59,335 nucleotides of DNA from Lactiplantibacillus pingfangensis (GCF_005404945.1 NZ_BJDG01000021.1:1-59335), one strand, 5' to 3'. Numbered from the stretch's first letter, positions 29,342 through 38,544 are shown. Numbers and translations: made by a program. The notes: generated by a model from the letters alone, not told the origin.

Positions 29342-30076
29342 CTATTCCGGTGCCGTTAACGGCTGTTTGGCCGGTGTACCCGGCTTCCGAGGATAGCGTT
29401 TTGGTGTCGGCCGTTTTTTATCAATGACGATGATATGCCGCGGGTCGCCCGTTTCTGGTAAAGTGAACGCCTCGTCTGTGACTAATTGGCCACCGAGTTG
29501 CTTCACGGCGTAGTCACCTTCCGCGGTTTCAGTCCGGGCATTCGACGCTTTCAAAGCGACCATCTGCCCACCAATTTTGACTAATGGCAAACAAAATTCA
29601 CTGAGCACGGATAATCGTGCCACCGCCCGTGCGGTCACTAAGTCGTAACTTTCGCGATGTGGCGACTTCTTACCAGCAAAGGTTTCAGCACGGTCATGGA
29701 ACGTCTGAACCCCCGTTAAGCCTAACGCGGTAATCAATTGCTGTAAAAAGTTGATTCGCTTATTTAACGAGTCCACAATCGTGACTTGCAATTGTGGAAA
29801 AGCAATCTTAAGTGGAATCGACGGAAAACCGGCACCAGCACCGACGTCACAAAGCGTTAGCGGTTGGTCCCGTAACGCTGCCACATAAAAAGCCGGGGTC
29901 AATGAATCATAGAAATGCTTCAAATACACTTCCGGCTCGTCAGTAATCGTCGTTAAATTGAATTGACGATTCGTCTCAACCAACAACTGATAGTACATTG
30001 CAAATTGGGCCATCTGATGATCATCTAACGAGATGTCATGGCTCGCCAAAGCTTGTTTAAATTCGGTTGGATTCAT
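29342..30076 (-). CDS. rsmG: 16S rRNA (guanine-527 N7)-methyltransferase
   Basis: Methylates G527 of 16S rRNA in the decoding-centre region. The SAM-binding motif is [17 protein letters not shown] (about residue 72), followed by [13 protein letters not shown] and [12 protein letters not shown], all RsmG signatures. 244 residues. It is first gene of the block that continues into noc-parA-parB. Confidence 0.97.
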   Translation of the reverse strand: MNPTEFKQALASHDISLDDHQMAQFAMYYQLLVETNRQFNLTTITDEPEVYLKHFYDSLTPAFYVAALRDQPLTLCDVGAGAGFPSIPLKIAFPQLQVTIVDSLNKRINFLQQLITALGLTGVQTFHDRAETFAGKKSPHRESYDLVTARAVARLSVLSEFCLPLVKIGGQMVALKASNARTETAEGDYAVKQLGGQLVTDEAFTLPETGDPRHIIVIDKKRPTPKRYPRKPGTPAKQPLTAPE

Positions 30077-30116
30077 GAATAAGCTCCTTAATTAAGGTCG
30101 CATTTGTCTTACAGTT

Positions 30117-30139
30117 GTGAAACAACTTGAATGTTTCAC
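30117..30139. promoter_or_regulatory. Everted parS-like inverted repeat upstream of rsmG-noc-parAB
   Basis: GTGAAACA (30117-30124) and TGTTTCAC (30132-30139) are exact reverse complements, 7 bases apart. They are precisely the two half-sites of parS (TGTTTCACGTGAAACA) in swapped order. This could be a promoter operator for a ParB-family protein or a coincidence. Confidence 0.35.
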
Positions 30140-30339
30140 GTCACCTCATAACTTTAACTTAAATTCTTGTTAAAATCAATGCTCCGGCTTGGATATTTAG
30201 TTGGTGAGAAGCCTTATTGATAAGCTGTTTGGCGCTGTTTAGTTGCTTCTGCATTTTCAGTAAATTGGTCACAAATTTTCAACTAGTTTACGTTAGTGGC
30301 TCAACATTGTAAAAAATACACTGTCTTTAAGCTAGTTGA

Positions 30340-30704
30340 CAAAGGGTTGAAAGGACAAAAGGCTTGTAAATACTGTCATATAGGCAACAGACACTTCCAA
30401 ATTAGTAGTAATTTCGCTTCAGCTAAACCTAACCTAAAAACAGTTAAATTAGCTGAAAGTCGCCACTGATCCCATCGGCCGTGACCGTGGCGTTGGGTCA
30501 GCATGTTTCTTGCCGGCGTTACGCCACGGACACTTGCGATTTGTGCAAGGGTTCCGGGCGAGGACCAAGACGTTTCTCAGGCTTGACCCGGTCCCACGGC
30601 CGCATGTTATCAGTGGCGACTGGAAGCGTTCATGGCAACTAATCTTCATGACCTAATCATTGACATAGCGGCAATGATTAGGTATTTTGATCTTTCAGCC
30701 TTTC
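30340..30704 (+). mobile_element. MITE-like element, copy 5 (subtype I) with target-site duplication
   Basis: The ends are AAAGGGTTGAAAGGACAAAA (30341-30360) and the inverted TTTTGATCTTTCAGCCTTT (30685-30703). GCTAGTTGA occurs directly outside both, at 30331-30339 and 30705-30713, as a perfect 9-bp direct repeat. The core is at 30454-30627. A nine- to twelve-base gap removes part of hairpin 2's lower stem. No nested module is present. This copy best defines the element boundaries. Confidence 0.85.
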
Positions 30705-30749
30705 GCTAGTTGAACTAACCCGGATGCTTACGAGTTATCATTTCCCGAC

Positions 30750-30791
30750 GAAAAAACGACCTCTCAGCCGTCACAGCTGAAAGATCGTTTC
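30750..30791 (-). terminator. Terminator of nucleoside transporter gene
   Basis: GAAACGATCTTTCAGC and GCTGAGAGGTCGTTTTTTC pair on the minus strand. Confidence 0.85.
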
Positions 30792-30816
30792 AAAATTCAT
30801 TGCTATTAACTCAAAC

Positions 30817-32100
30817 TTACCAAACGAATAACCCAACAACGCCGGCTGATAAGAGGGAAACTAAAATCCCAGCTAACAACATATAACCGACATTCCGTGA
30901 AATAACGTCGTTCTTTTCACGGTTAACAATTCCTTTGAACGCCCCAATAATCATACCGACCGTTGAGAAGTTGGCAAAAGATGTTAAGAAGACTGTCAAG
31001 ACAGCTTTGAAATGGGGAGCGAAGGTATTTACCTTGCTTGTAACTTCACCCATGACAACGAATTCGTTGGTGACTAACTTGGTCCCCATGTACGAAGCCA
31101 TTTGGAAAGCATCGTGTGGGTTGAAGCCAAGTAACCAAGCAAATGGGAACATGATAATCCCAAAGATATTTTCAAGTGACAAGTTAGAATTGATCAAGCC
31201 TAAAAGCTTATCAATCAATTTAGCTAACGCCACGAAAGCAATCACGTTGGCAGCGATAATCAAGATTAACTTACCGGCACCTAAAATTGAATCGCCCAAG
31301 AATGAGAAGAATGGTTCGCGAGCTGGTTTAACTGTCTTAACTTGTTCATCTGCCAAGGCTTCTGAACCGCTAGTTTCAGTCGTTTCAGTAGTTTCTTCAA
31401 CCGCTGCACTACTGCCAACTTTGGCAATCGTATCTTCTTCTGGTGAAACTTCCACTGGGTTCAAAATTGCGGCAATAATGGCCGCATTCAACACGTTCAT
31501 TGGCACCGCGGTCAAAATAAATTGGCCGGGCATCATTTGAATATAAGCCCCTAAAATGGAAGCCGTCACACAACTCATCGACATCATCGCGATGGTCAAA
31601 TTACGCTGTGCATTCATTTGTTTTAATTGTAATTGTGAAACGGCTAGCGCTTCAGTATTACCTAAAAACATCATTTCAACAACGAAGAATGATTCAAATT
31701 TTGGTTGCCCGGTGATATAGGCTAAGCCCCGACCAACCCATTTGATAATCCATGGTAAAACGCCGATATATGTCAAAATATCAAATAATGGCACAATCAA
31801 TAAAATTGGTAATAATGAACTGGTAACAAAGTCCATTTGTTTAACATTGACCCAGCTGGCTAAAGCGAAGGCAATCCCATCGTATGAAACATCGACGAGC
31901 CAAGTAAATCCGTCGGCAGCTGCTTTAACTGCGTCGACACCGACTTGTGAACCGGTTAAGAACCAGGCTAACAAGATTTCTAAAACCAGCATGATACCAA
32001 CTGAACGCCAATGAATGGCGTGCTTTTGCTTGGAGAATAAGTAGGCGATTGCGATGAACACCACAATCCCGATAATATTAACCACCAAGTTAAAGACCAT
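30817..32100 (-). CDS. NupC-type concentrative nucleoside transporter
   Basis: A 427-residue polytopic protein of the CNT family: proton- or sodium-driven nucleoside uptake. It has the CNT features WVNVKQMDFVTSSLLPIL, EMMFLGNTEALAVSQ and a late CALVG-type region replaced here by SFANFSTVGMIIGAF. Residues about 235-285 form an acidic hydrophilic insert rich in Glu/Thr (EVSPEEDTIAKVG..). Monocistronic; the upstream 600 bases hold repeats and a possible small transcript. Confidence 0.92.
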   Translation of the reverse strand: MVFNLVVNIIGIVVFIAIAYLFSKQKHAIHWRSVGIMLVLEILLAWFLTGSQVGVDAVKAAADGFTWLVDVSYDGIAFALASWVNVKQMDFVTSSLLPILLIVPLFDILTYIGVLPWIIKWVGRGLAYITGQPKFESFFVVEMMFLGNTEALAVSQLQLKQMNAQRNLTIAMMSMSCVTASILGAYIQMMPGQFILTAVPMNVLNAAIIAAILNPVEVSPEEDTIAKVGSSAAVEETTETTETSGSEALADEQVKTVKPAREPFFSFLGDSILGAGKLILIIAANVIAFVALAKLIDKLLGLINSNLSLENIFGIIMFPFAWLLGFNPHDAFQMASYMGTKLVTNEFVVMGEVTSKVNTFAPHFKAVLTVFLTSFANFSTVGMIIGAFKGIVNREKNDVISRNVGYMLLAGILVSLLSAGVVGLFVW

Positions 32101-32280
32101 GTGAATAATCCCTCTTCCCTATAAATGTTGACAATCCAATAAGTGACCAAAAAAAGTTCCTTTATTAATTTACCATTTCCACCAGCTTTATGGTAGGAAT
32201 ATTTTAAGGTTTCCTTAAGGGATTATTTGAAAAAAGAACGTAAAAAAGCGACTATGACTTCAAAGCTTTATAGTCGAAAC

Positions 32281-32390
32281 GTGCAACAAAAGGCTGCGAC
32301 CTCCGCTTAGCTACGGAATCCGAACGATTGAAAATTCCAATCATTCGGATTCCTAGGCTATGCTCGGTAGCAACCCGCCTTTTGTCGCAC
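32281..32390. repeat. 110-bp hairpin repeat, copy 1
   Basis: GTGCAACAAAAGGC pairs with GCCTTTTGTCGCAC at the base, and GGAATCCGAACGATTG pairs with CAATCATTCGGATTCC near the tip, with CCGCTTAGC/GCTATGCTCGG between. A second copy of identical length is at 59096-59205. No coding frame is supported. Confidence 0.8.
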
Positions 32391-32484
32391 TCTAAGAAAT
32401 AATCAAGCTCGAAGTTGCGCTCAACTTCGGCCCCTGCCAAGGAACCTTATTATACCGTGTTTGGCACTTGAGCGAACTAATTAT

Positions 32485-32648
32485 TTGACCCATCTTGTCA
32501 AACAGCGTAAGCTACAAGCAATAAATCGAAAGGGGGTGATGCTTTTTGAGTTCCAATCGAAATCTTAAGGCATCAGTCTCTGCACTAAAGGGTGCACTGA
32601 ACTGATTGCATTTAAGGAGACCCAGTCAACTCATTGGCTGGGTCTTTT
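32485..32648 (+). ncRNA. Candidate short transcript with a 19-residue small ORF
   Basis: TTGACC and TAAGCT, 17 bases apart, could be a promoter. AAAGGGGG lies 9 bases before a TTG at 32546 that opens MSSNRNLKASVSALKGALN (stop at 32605). A terminator, GACCCAG/CTGGGTC plus TTTT, follows at 32619-32648. The unit is complete in miniature: promoter, ribosome site, frame, terminator. It might be a small protein or a regulatory RNA. The -10 box is weak. Confidence 0.4.
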
Positions 32649-32720
32649 GCTGTCAAAAAGTTGCAACATCAGCTCATTTAAGCTAAGTTTAGTAACGAAC
32701 TGATAAGAATAGCAGGAGAC

Positions 32721-33572
32721 ATGATGAAAACAACTACTAAGCAGGTTTTTGTGGCCGCAGCTTGGCTACTCACATTATTTGGCGTGATCGGTGGAACGCT
32801 ATTGTGGCAACGGCAAGTTCGCCGACCAAAGCACCCCGTGGCCGCCATCACCGTGGGCTCTACCACGCGGATTCCGACCATCCTTTTATTAGATGCCAAA
32901 ACAACTAGCGCACAGCGTCACGAATTTACCGCCAGTTTACAAGGTCATAATGGCAATCAATCGGTTATTACCGCCCAACTGACAACTGCTGGCGCCGTCA
33001 AATTTAGTGGCCAATTAACTGCCTATGATACCCGCCCTTACATACAACTAAAACTACCGACAAAGTCTGCCAGCATGGCACAACAAGCCACTTGGCTCAA
33101 ATTGGCCTTAAAACGCGCCCAGCAACAGTTTAAGTTTAGCCAGTTTAATCTAATCACATACGGTACTGGTGGTTTAATTGCCACGACCTATCTTGAAGAA
33201 ACTGACAATTCTCCCTTACCAAACCAACTTGTTGCAATTGCAACCCCGTTTAACGGCACTAGTCTCAAACAAAACACCAATGAGACAACGGCAGTTAGCC
33301 GAAAAGATCAGACCAGTCAGCTAAAAAATCTAATCACCAAAAAAGCCGCCATCAGTGCTAACATTCGTGTGCTGCTCATCGCAGGACAAACGAAGGGTGA
33401 TATTAATGGCGACGGCGTTATCCCGGTTCAAAGTGCTTTAGCTGGGCAAGCCATCTATCGCCCCGTTGTCAAACACTATGAACAAAGTGTCATTCACAGT
33501 TGGCACGCGAGTCATACAAGCTTATACAGTAGTTGGAAACTGGCTAACCTCATTCAAGAATTTATCGACTAG
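32721..33572 (+). CDS. DUF915 alpha/beta-hydrolase family protein, apparent pseudoenzyme
   Basis: An N-terminal membrane anchor or signal (residues 9-29) is followed by a DUF915 alpha/beta-hydrolase domain common in lactobacilli. The nucleophile elbow GHSxGG reads TYGTGGL here, so the catalytic serine is glycine. The acid (GDINGDGVIPVQSA) and the histidine (HASHTSLY) are kept. It is thus probably catalytically dead or repurposed outside the membrane. AGGAG precedes an ATG-ATG pair; either may start. Confidence 0.85.
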   Translation: MMKTTTKQVFVAAAWLLTLFGVIGGTLLWQRQVRRPKHPVAAITVGSTTRIPTILLLDAKTTSAQRHEFTASLQGHNGNQSVITAQLTTAGAVKFSGQLTAYDTRPYIQLKLPTKSASMAQQATWLKLALKRAQQQFKFSQFNLITYGTGGLIATTYLEETDNSPLPNQLVAIATPFNGTSLKQNTNETTAVSRKDQTSQLKNLITKKAAISANIRVLLIAGQTKGDINGDGVIPVQSALAGQAIYRPVVKHYEQSVIHSWHASHTSLYSSWKLANLIQEFID

Positions 33573-33626
33573 CGAAAAAAATAAGTCTGAGATACCTCGA
33601 AGTAGCTCAACTATTCGAAGATTTTC

Positions 33627-33664
33627 AAAAGAAGCCATGACGCTCAGGTCACAGCTTCTTTTTT
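33627..33664. terminator. Bidirectional terminator
   Basis: AAAAGAAGC pairs with GCTTCTTTT, with an inner TGAC/GTCA stem, between the convergent DUF915 and LysR genes. Confidence 0.85.
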
Positions 33665-33686
33665 ATCTATTAACGACTAACCGTTG

Positions 33687-34583
33687 CTATTGCCACAACA
33701 TCTGGTCAGCATATTCATCTGTCAAAAATTGTTTAATTGCCCGAATCATCATCACCGTTGAAGGCGCAGTGGCTTGCGTTTTATTTGCCACGAGCGCGAT
33801 CTCACGATTATAGGGCTCAGCAAAGGGGTAGGTATTAACATCGCCAGTTAACTTTTTCAAGGCCAGTTGCGGTAAAATTCCCATTCCCAAACCAGACTCA
33901 ACCATCGAAATAATTGACTGATCATCAATTGAGAACCGCAAAAAGTTATTCGTGACGTGATAATGGTCTAGTGCCAACTTCGTATCACGATCGTAATCAC
34001 TTTGTTGCAAAATAAAGTTTTGATCCACGACATCATCCGTCGTCATATAGCTGCCATTTGCCGGAACAAATCCTGCCGGCGTCACACAATAGATTGGATC
34101 ATTAACTAGCGCATGCACGAGCAAATTGTCGTTCACCGGCATTGATGTGAAGCCAATGTCAATGGTCCCAATCTTCGCCCACTTTGTAATTTCATTAAAA
34201 TCCCCCTGAACAACTGAGATTTCAATATCTGGATAAGCATGATTGAACCGCCGAATAATCCGCGGCAACCAATTAATGCAGACACTACTAAACCCACCAA
34301 TACGCACCGACCCAGAATGTAACCCTTGGATATTGTCCGCAACTTGTCGCAAATTACTTTCAGTATTCAAAATTTCTTGTACATATGGTAAGACTTGACG
34401 GCCATCACTGGTAAGTTCAACTCCCGAACGGTTACGGATGAATAACGGAAAGCCGAGTTCTTTTTCGAGTTGATTGACCGAATGACTAACCGCACTCGGG
34501 GTAACATTCAAGGTCGCAGCCGCTTGGTAAAAGGTTTTCTGAGCCACGACCGTTGCAAAAACTTCGTATGAAAAATTTGCCAT
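33687..34583 (-). CDS. LysR family transcriptional regulator
   Basis: The N-terminal winged HTH is AAATLNVTPSAVSHSVNQLEKELG, given here as TPSAVSHSVNQLE. A two-lobed effector-binding domain of normal length follows (298 residues in all). It is divergent from the aminotransferase gene at 34723 and probably controls it; the 140-base AT-rich gap would hold both promoters. Confidence 0.93.
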   Translation of the reverse strand: MANFSYEVFATVVAQKTFYQAAATLNVTPSAVSHSVNQLEKELGFPLFIRNRSGVELTSDGRQVLPYVQEILNTESNLRQVADNIQGLHSGSVRIGGFSSVCINWLPRIIRRFNHAYPDIEISVVQGDFNEITKWAKIGTIDIGFTSMPVNDNLLVHALVNDPIYCVTPAGFVPANGSYMTTDDVVDQNFILQQSDYDRDTKLALDHYHVTNNFLRFSIDDQSIISMVESGLGMGILPQLALKKLTGDVNTYPFAEPYNREIALVANKTQATAPSTVMMIRAIKQFLTDEYADQMLWQ

Positions 34584-34722
34584 CGTCGGTTTTACTCCTT
34601 AGGTGAATGAATTTCATTTATAACTGAAAAAGTTGAGCTTTACTAAATCTCCCCTTCATTTTATCATACTAACAATCAATAAAATAATAACTAACTAGAA
34701 AAATTTAAGTGAGGGCATCATC

Positions 34723-35955
34723 ATGAAAAAACTATTTGCAGATCGCGTCTTAAACAATGATTCTTCTGAACTTGACGATATTTTCAAAAATAGTGCTAAT
34801 CCGGCTAATATTTCCTTTGCAGGCGGCTTTCCAGATGCTGCCCTATTTCCTGAAAATGACTTAAAACAAGCTTACCAAACGGCGATTGATACCGCTGGAC
34901 CATCAATTTTTCAATATCAATCGACACAAGGCTTGCCAGCACTACGGCAAAAGTTGGCGCAACGGATGGCTAGTCACGCGGGCGTCATGACAACTGCGGC
35001 CAATGTGCTCTTAACTCAAGGCGGCCAACAAGCCATCGACTTGGTTGCGAAGCTCCTCTTAAATCGCGGCGACTCGATGGTCGTTGAAGGGCCAACCTAC
35101 ATGGGGGCGCTAACCGCATTCGACACTTACGAACCAACTTATTATGAAGTGCCAGTTGATAGCCACGGCATGGACATTCGGCAACTGCGCCAAACGCTAC
35201 AAGCCCATCCTGAAATTAAATTAATTTATACGGTTCCAGATTTTCATAACCCAACCGGTACGACCCTTTCTGCCAAGCGTCGCCAGGCCATGGTTGCCTT
35301 GGCAAACCAATACGATGTCATGATTTTAGAAGACAGCCCTTACCGTGACTTGCGTTATAGTGGTAAATCGCTTCCGGCAATCAAACACTACGACACTGAA
35401 GGCCGCGTGATCTTTATTTCGAGTTTTTCAAAGATTCTCTCTCCGGCTTTGCGGACCGGCTGGATCGTTGCCGCTGATGACGTCATGCACGAACTCATTG
35501 GGCTAAAATCAGCAATTGACGTCCAATCACCAAATGTAACCTTGGCCGCAATTAACGCCTACTTGGACAGTCATGAGATTGATGACCACATCGCCGCAAT
35601 CAACCAAGCATACCGACTTAAACGCGACGCGATGTTAGCCGCACTCGACCGCTACATGCCAGCCAACGTGCACTATACCCGACCGGCTGGTGGCTTCTTC
35701 ATTTGGGTCACGCTACCAGCTGATATTGACGCCAAGCAGCTTTTAAATGACGTCGTCTTGCCACAAGCACACGTCGCTTATGTTCCAGCAGCTTGTCAGT
35801 TTGCGAGCCGCCAAGTCAAAAACGCGTTCCGCTTGAACTTCACCAGTTTGACAGCAACAACTATCGAACTCGGTATCAAACGCCTCGGCGAAATTTTACA
35901 AACGAGCACTGCCGTTGTTCCTGCAACAACCATGATGCCTGCTATCCAATTCTAA
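34723..35955 (+). CDS. PLP-dependent aminotransferase, class I/II
   Basis: A 410-residue fold-type I aminotransferase. TQGGQQAIDLVAKLL binds the cofactor phosphate, and YTVPDFHNPTGTTLS carries the conserved Asn. SFSKILSPALRTGW supplies the Schiff-base lysine, and the final RLNFTS arginine binds the substrate carboxylate. It resembles 2-aminoadipate/aromatic (LysN/ARO8-like) transaminases. Amino acid ABC transporter genes follow at 36.8 kb, fitting a role in amino acid catabolism. Confidence 0.9.
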   Translation: MKKLFADRVLNNDSSELDDIFKNSANPANISFAGGFPDAALFPENDLKQAYQTAIDTAGPSIFQYQSTQGLPALRQKLAQRMASHAGVMTTAANVLLTQGGQQAIDLVAKLLLNRGDSMVVEGPTYMGALTAFDTYEPTYYEVPVDSHGMDIRQLRQTLQAHPEIKLIYTVPDFHNPTGTTLSAKRRQAMVALANQYDVMILEDSPYRDLRYSGKSLPAIKHYDTEGRVIFISSFSKILSPALRTGWIVAADDVMHELIGLKSAIDVQSPNVTLAAINAYLDSHEIDDHIAAINQAYRLKRDAMLAALDRYMPANVHYTRPAGGFFIWVTLPADIDAKQLLNDVVLPQAHVAYVPAACQFASRQVKNAFRLNFTSLTATTIELGIKRLGEILQTSTAVVPATTMMPAIQF

Positions 35956-35962
35956 CTTAATC

Positions 35963-36002
35963 AAAACGACAACTGCTGGTTTTCATTAGTTGTCGTTTTT
36001 TT
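35963..36002 (+). terminator. Aminotransferase gene terminator
   Basis: AAAACGACAACT and AGTTGTCGTTTT form a perfect stem with a T-run. Confidence 0.95.
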
Positions 36003-36029
36003 AGTCTAAAAGTACAGGACGTGGTTGAA

Positions 36030-36360
36030 AACACAAAAAAAGCTTGTAACTGTCGCCATCAGTCAAACCGGACAGTTCTAGCAATATTAGGTAGCCAATT
36101 ACTATTACCGACCACGATGCCAATTATCTCCACTAAGCTTAATAGCTGAAGGTTGGGACTGATAACATCGGTCGTGATGGTGGCGTTAATCGGCTGATTT
36201 TGCTGATTTTGCCGATTTTACACCACGGACGGTCCGGGACACTTGCGATTTTGGCAAGGGTTCCGGGCGAGGTCCAAGACGTCCCTGGCTTGGACCGGTC
36301 CCACGACCGCATGTTATCGGCCCCAACTGGAAGTGACCGCCGTTAATCAGTCTGTATGAG
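36030..36360 (+). mobile_element. MITE-like element, copy 6 (subtype III)
   Basis: The left end GGTTGAAAACACAAAAA is recognisable but decayed and the right end is lost. In the core (about 36150-36340), the outer arm GTTGGGACTGATAACAT pairs with ATGTTATCGGCCCCAAC, and hairpin 1 has a TCGGC/GCCGA tip. Hairpins 2 and 3 match subtype I. Confidence 0.7.
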
Positions 36361-36480
36361 ATCGTTAATTGAAGCCTCGATAAAATTAACTAAAAATGAT
36401 AAAAATAACAATATAATTAGTTAATTATGATAAAACGATTTGACAGCCATCAATTGGCGCGCTAAACTAACCTTAAATAA

Positions 36481-36742
36481 GTGAAACGTCCGGATGAGAT
36501 GAGTAGTCCGCGTTTTCAGCTAAGAGAGTTGCCAGGACGGGTGCAAGGCAATCTGAAAACAAAGATGAAGATGGTCTCTAAATGGTTGCGGTGAGCACAA
36601 TGTAAGCCGTAAACGCCCTGTACCCGTTACCGTACTTGAGTTAATTAAACTCATGGAGCTGAATCATGTGAATGGTTCAGAAACAAAGGTGGTACCGCGA
36701 TTGCATTCGTCCTTTTTACTAAGGATGGTTGCAATTTTTTTA
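36481..36742 (+). promoter_or_regulatory. T-box riboswitch leader
   Basis: A classic tRNA-sensing leader. Stem I carries an AGTA S-turn (36502-36505) and the stem GTTTTCAG/CTGAAAAC. It has a distal AGAGAGTTGCC bulge region, and the T-box AAAGGTGGTACCGCG at about 36686-36699 pairs with uncharged tRNA ends. A terminator (ATTGCA..CGTCCTT with AAGGATG..TGCAAT plus seven T) ends at 36742. The 3' side of the specifier loop (36561-36573) reads AAAGATGAAGATG, so ATG (Met) at 36565 is a candidate specifier, but register is uncertain. Confidence 0.92.
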
Positions 36743-36776
36743 TGGTCAAAATTTAAAACATGGGAGTGGCTAGGAT

Positions 36777-37595
36777 ATGAAAAAATGGGTTAAACAATTA
36801 GGTGTCGCAGTTTTAGGGGTTGCATTAGCAGTAACTTTAACGGCTTGTGGGAAGGCTTCGAACAGTAGTCGCACGTCATCGAGTGCCGCCAGTTCAAACT
36901 TAGGTTTGCAACAGTCGGGCACCTTAACGATTGGCTTGGAAGGTACCTTCAAGCCTTACAGTTATCGTTCCAATGGCAAGCTAACTGGCTTTGAAGTTGA
37001 TCTAGGTAAGGCGATTGCCAAGAAACTAGGTTTGAAAGCAAAATTTGTCCCAACGAAATTTGATTCTTTGATTGCGGGACTGGATGTGAATAAATATGAC
37101 GTTGTGATTAATGATATCGCCGAAACACCAGCTCGCGAAAATAAGTACCTTTTCTCAACGCCTTATATTTATTCGAAATCACAACTCGCGGTTAAGAAAT
37201 CATCAACAATCAAGAAAATCACTGAGATTAAAGGAACTAAGATTGCGCAAACCACAACTAGCAATAATGCTGCGGATGCCAAACGTTTAGGCGCGACCGT
37301 CACCCCAACGGATGGGTTTCAACAGTCAATTGATCTGGTTTCACAAGGCCGGGTAGCTGGGACGATTAATTCGCGTGAAGCCTTTTACGCCTACTTCAAG
37401 CAAAATAAGAACAGTGATATTCGGCTAATTAATGCGGGTTCTTCGATTGCCACCTCTAAGATTGGCGCCATCTTCACGAAGAAACACGCTAAATTGCAGA
37501 CCAAAGTTTCCAAGGCTATCCAAGACCTGCGGCAAGATGGGACTTTAACAAAGCTCTCTAAAACTTACTTTGGTGGCGACGTCACTAAAAAATAA
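36777..37595 (+). CDS. Amino acid ABC transporter substrate-binding lipoprotein
   Basis: A signal peptide ends in the lipobox LTAC (Cys about residue 23), then a Ser-rich linker and a SBP_bac_3 polar amino acid binding domain: GTLTIGLEGTFKPYSYR, GFEVDLGKAIAKKLG. 272 residues. It is the first gene behind the T-box leader and is about 70 percent similar to the next gene, a tandem paralogue. The likely operon is SBP-SBP-permease-ATPase. Confidence 0.95.
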   Translation: MKKWVKQLGVAVLGVALAVTLTACGKASNSSRTSSSAASSNLGLQQSGTLTIGLEGTFKPYSYRSNGKLTGFEVDLGKAIAKKLGLKAKFVPTKFDSLIAGLDVNKYDVVINDIAETPARENKYLFSTPYIYSKSQLAVKKSSTIKKITEIKGTKIAQTTTSNNAADAKRLGATVTPTDGFQQSIDLVSQGRVAGTINSREAFYAYFKQNKNSDIRLINAGSSIATSKIGAIFTKKHAKLQTKVSKAIQDLRQDGTLTKLSKTYFGGDVTKK

Positions 37596-37731
37596 GGCTT
37601 CAGCGCGTTTAGTGCTACCATGAATCGGCTTCCTTCGCTATAATAAAAACACGGTACTTATTTTTTGTCAGTTGTTTCACTTTCAACTATGATGAAATAG
37701 TGTCAAAAAAATTAGGGAGTGTTTTGCAATT

Positions 37732-38544
37732 ATGAAACGATTCATGAAAAAGCTTGGCTTAGCTGCCTTCGGGATTGCCTTAGCAGCCACTTTAACGGCT
37801 TGTGGCAATAGTAGTTCGAGCAAATCCAGCGCGGCTGGTTCAGATTTAGGCTTACAACAATCTGGCACGTTGACCGTTGGTTTGGAAGGAACTTTCAAGC
37901 CATACAGTTATCGGAAAGATGGCAAGTTAACTGGCTTCGAAGTCGACCTGGCACGTGATGTGGCGAAAAAGATGGGCGTGAAAGTTAAATTCGTCCCAAC
38001 GAAGTTCAACTCGCTAGTCGCTGGCTTAGATACGAATAAATTCGACGTGGTCATTAACAACATGGCGGAAAATAAAGAACGCAAACAGAAGTACCTCTTC
38101 TCAACACCGTATATTTATTCTAAGTCAAAGCTTGCAGTTAAGAAGAACAACAAGTCAATCAAGACAATTACCGACATTAAAGGTAAAAAAGTCGCTGAAA
38201 CAACCACTAGTAATAACGCGACTGACGCTAAACGCCTGGGCGCGACGATTACCCCAGTGGATGGTTTTCAACAATCAATCGACTTAGTATCTCAAGGCCG
38301 AGTTGACGGGACGATTAATTCTGGTGAATCCTTCTACTCATACTTGAAACAAGAGCCCAATGCTAATATTCGTTTAATCGATGCTGGCGATTCAATTGCC
38401 TCGCAAAAGATTGGCGCTATCTTTACTAAGAAACACACGAAATTACAAAAACAAGTTAATAAAGCCATTCAAGAGTTACGCAAAGACGGCACTTTAACGA
38501 AACTTTCTAAGAAATACTTTGGTGCTGATGTGACTAATAAGTAA
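37732..38544 (+). CDS. Second paralogous amino acid ABC transporter substrate-binding lipoprotein
   Basis: Same plan as the preceding gene: a lipobox LTAC, a Ser-rich spacer and an SBP_bac_3 domain with FKPYSYRKDGKLTGFEVDL. 270 residues. The pair arose by tandem duplication. Differences cluster in surface loops (NNMAENKERKQKY versus NDIAETPARENKY), so ligand range may differ. The 136-base gap has no terminator, so the same T-box should control both. Confidence 0.95.
   Translation: MKRFMKKLGLAAFGIALAATLTACGNSSSSKSSAAGSDLGLQQSGTLTVGLEGTFKPYSYRKDGKLTGFEVDLARDVAKKMGVKVKFVPTKFNSLVAGLDTNKFDVVINNMAENKERKQKYLFSTPYIYSKSKLAVKKNNKSIKTITDIKGKKVAETTTSNNATDAKRLGATITPVDGFQQSIDLVSQGRVDGTINSGESFYSYLKQEPNANIRLIDAGDSIASQKIGAIFTKKHTKLQKQVNKAIQELRKDGTLTKLSKKYFGADVTNK

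Noticed and set aside
32252-32440. Minus-strand frame of 62 residues
   Set aside because: It lies across the 110-bp hairpin repeat and is not conserved in the second copy.
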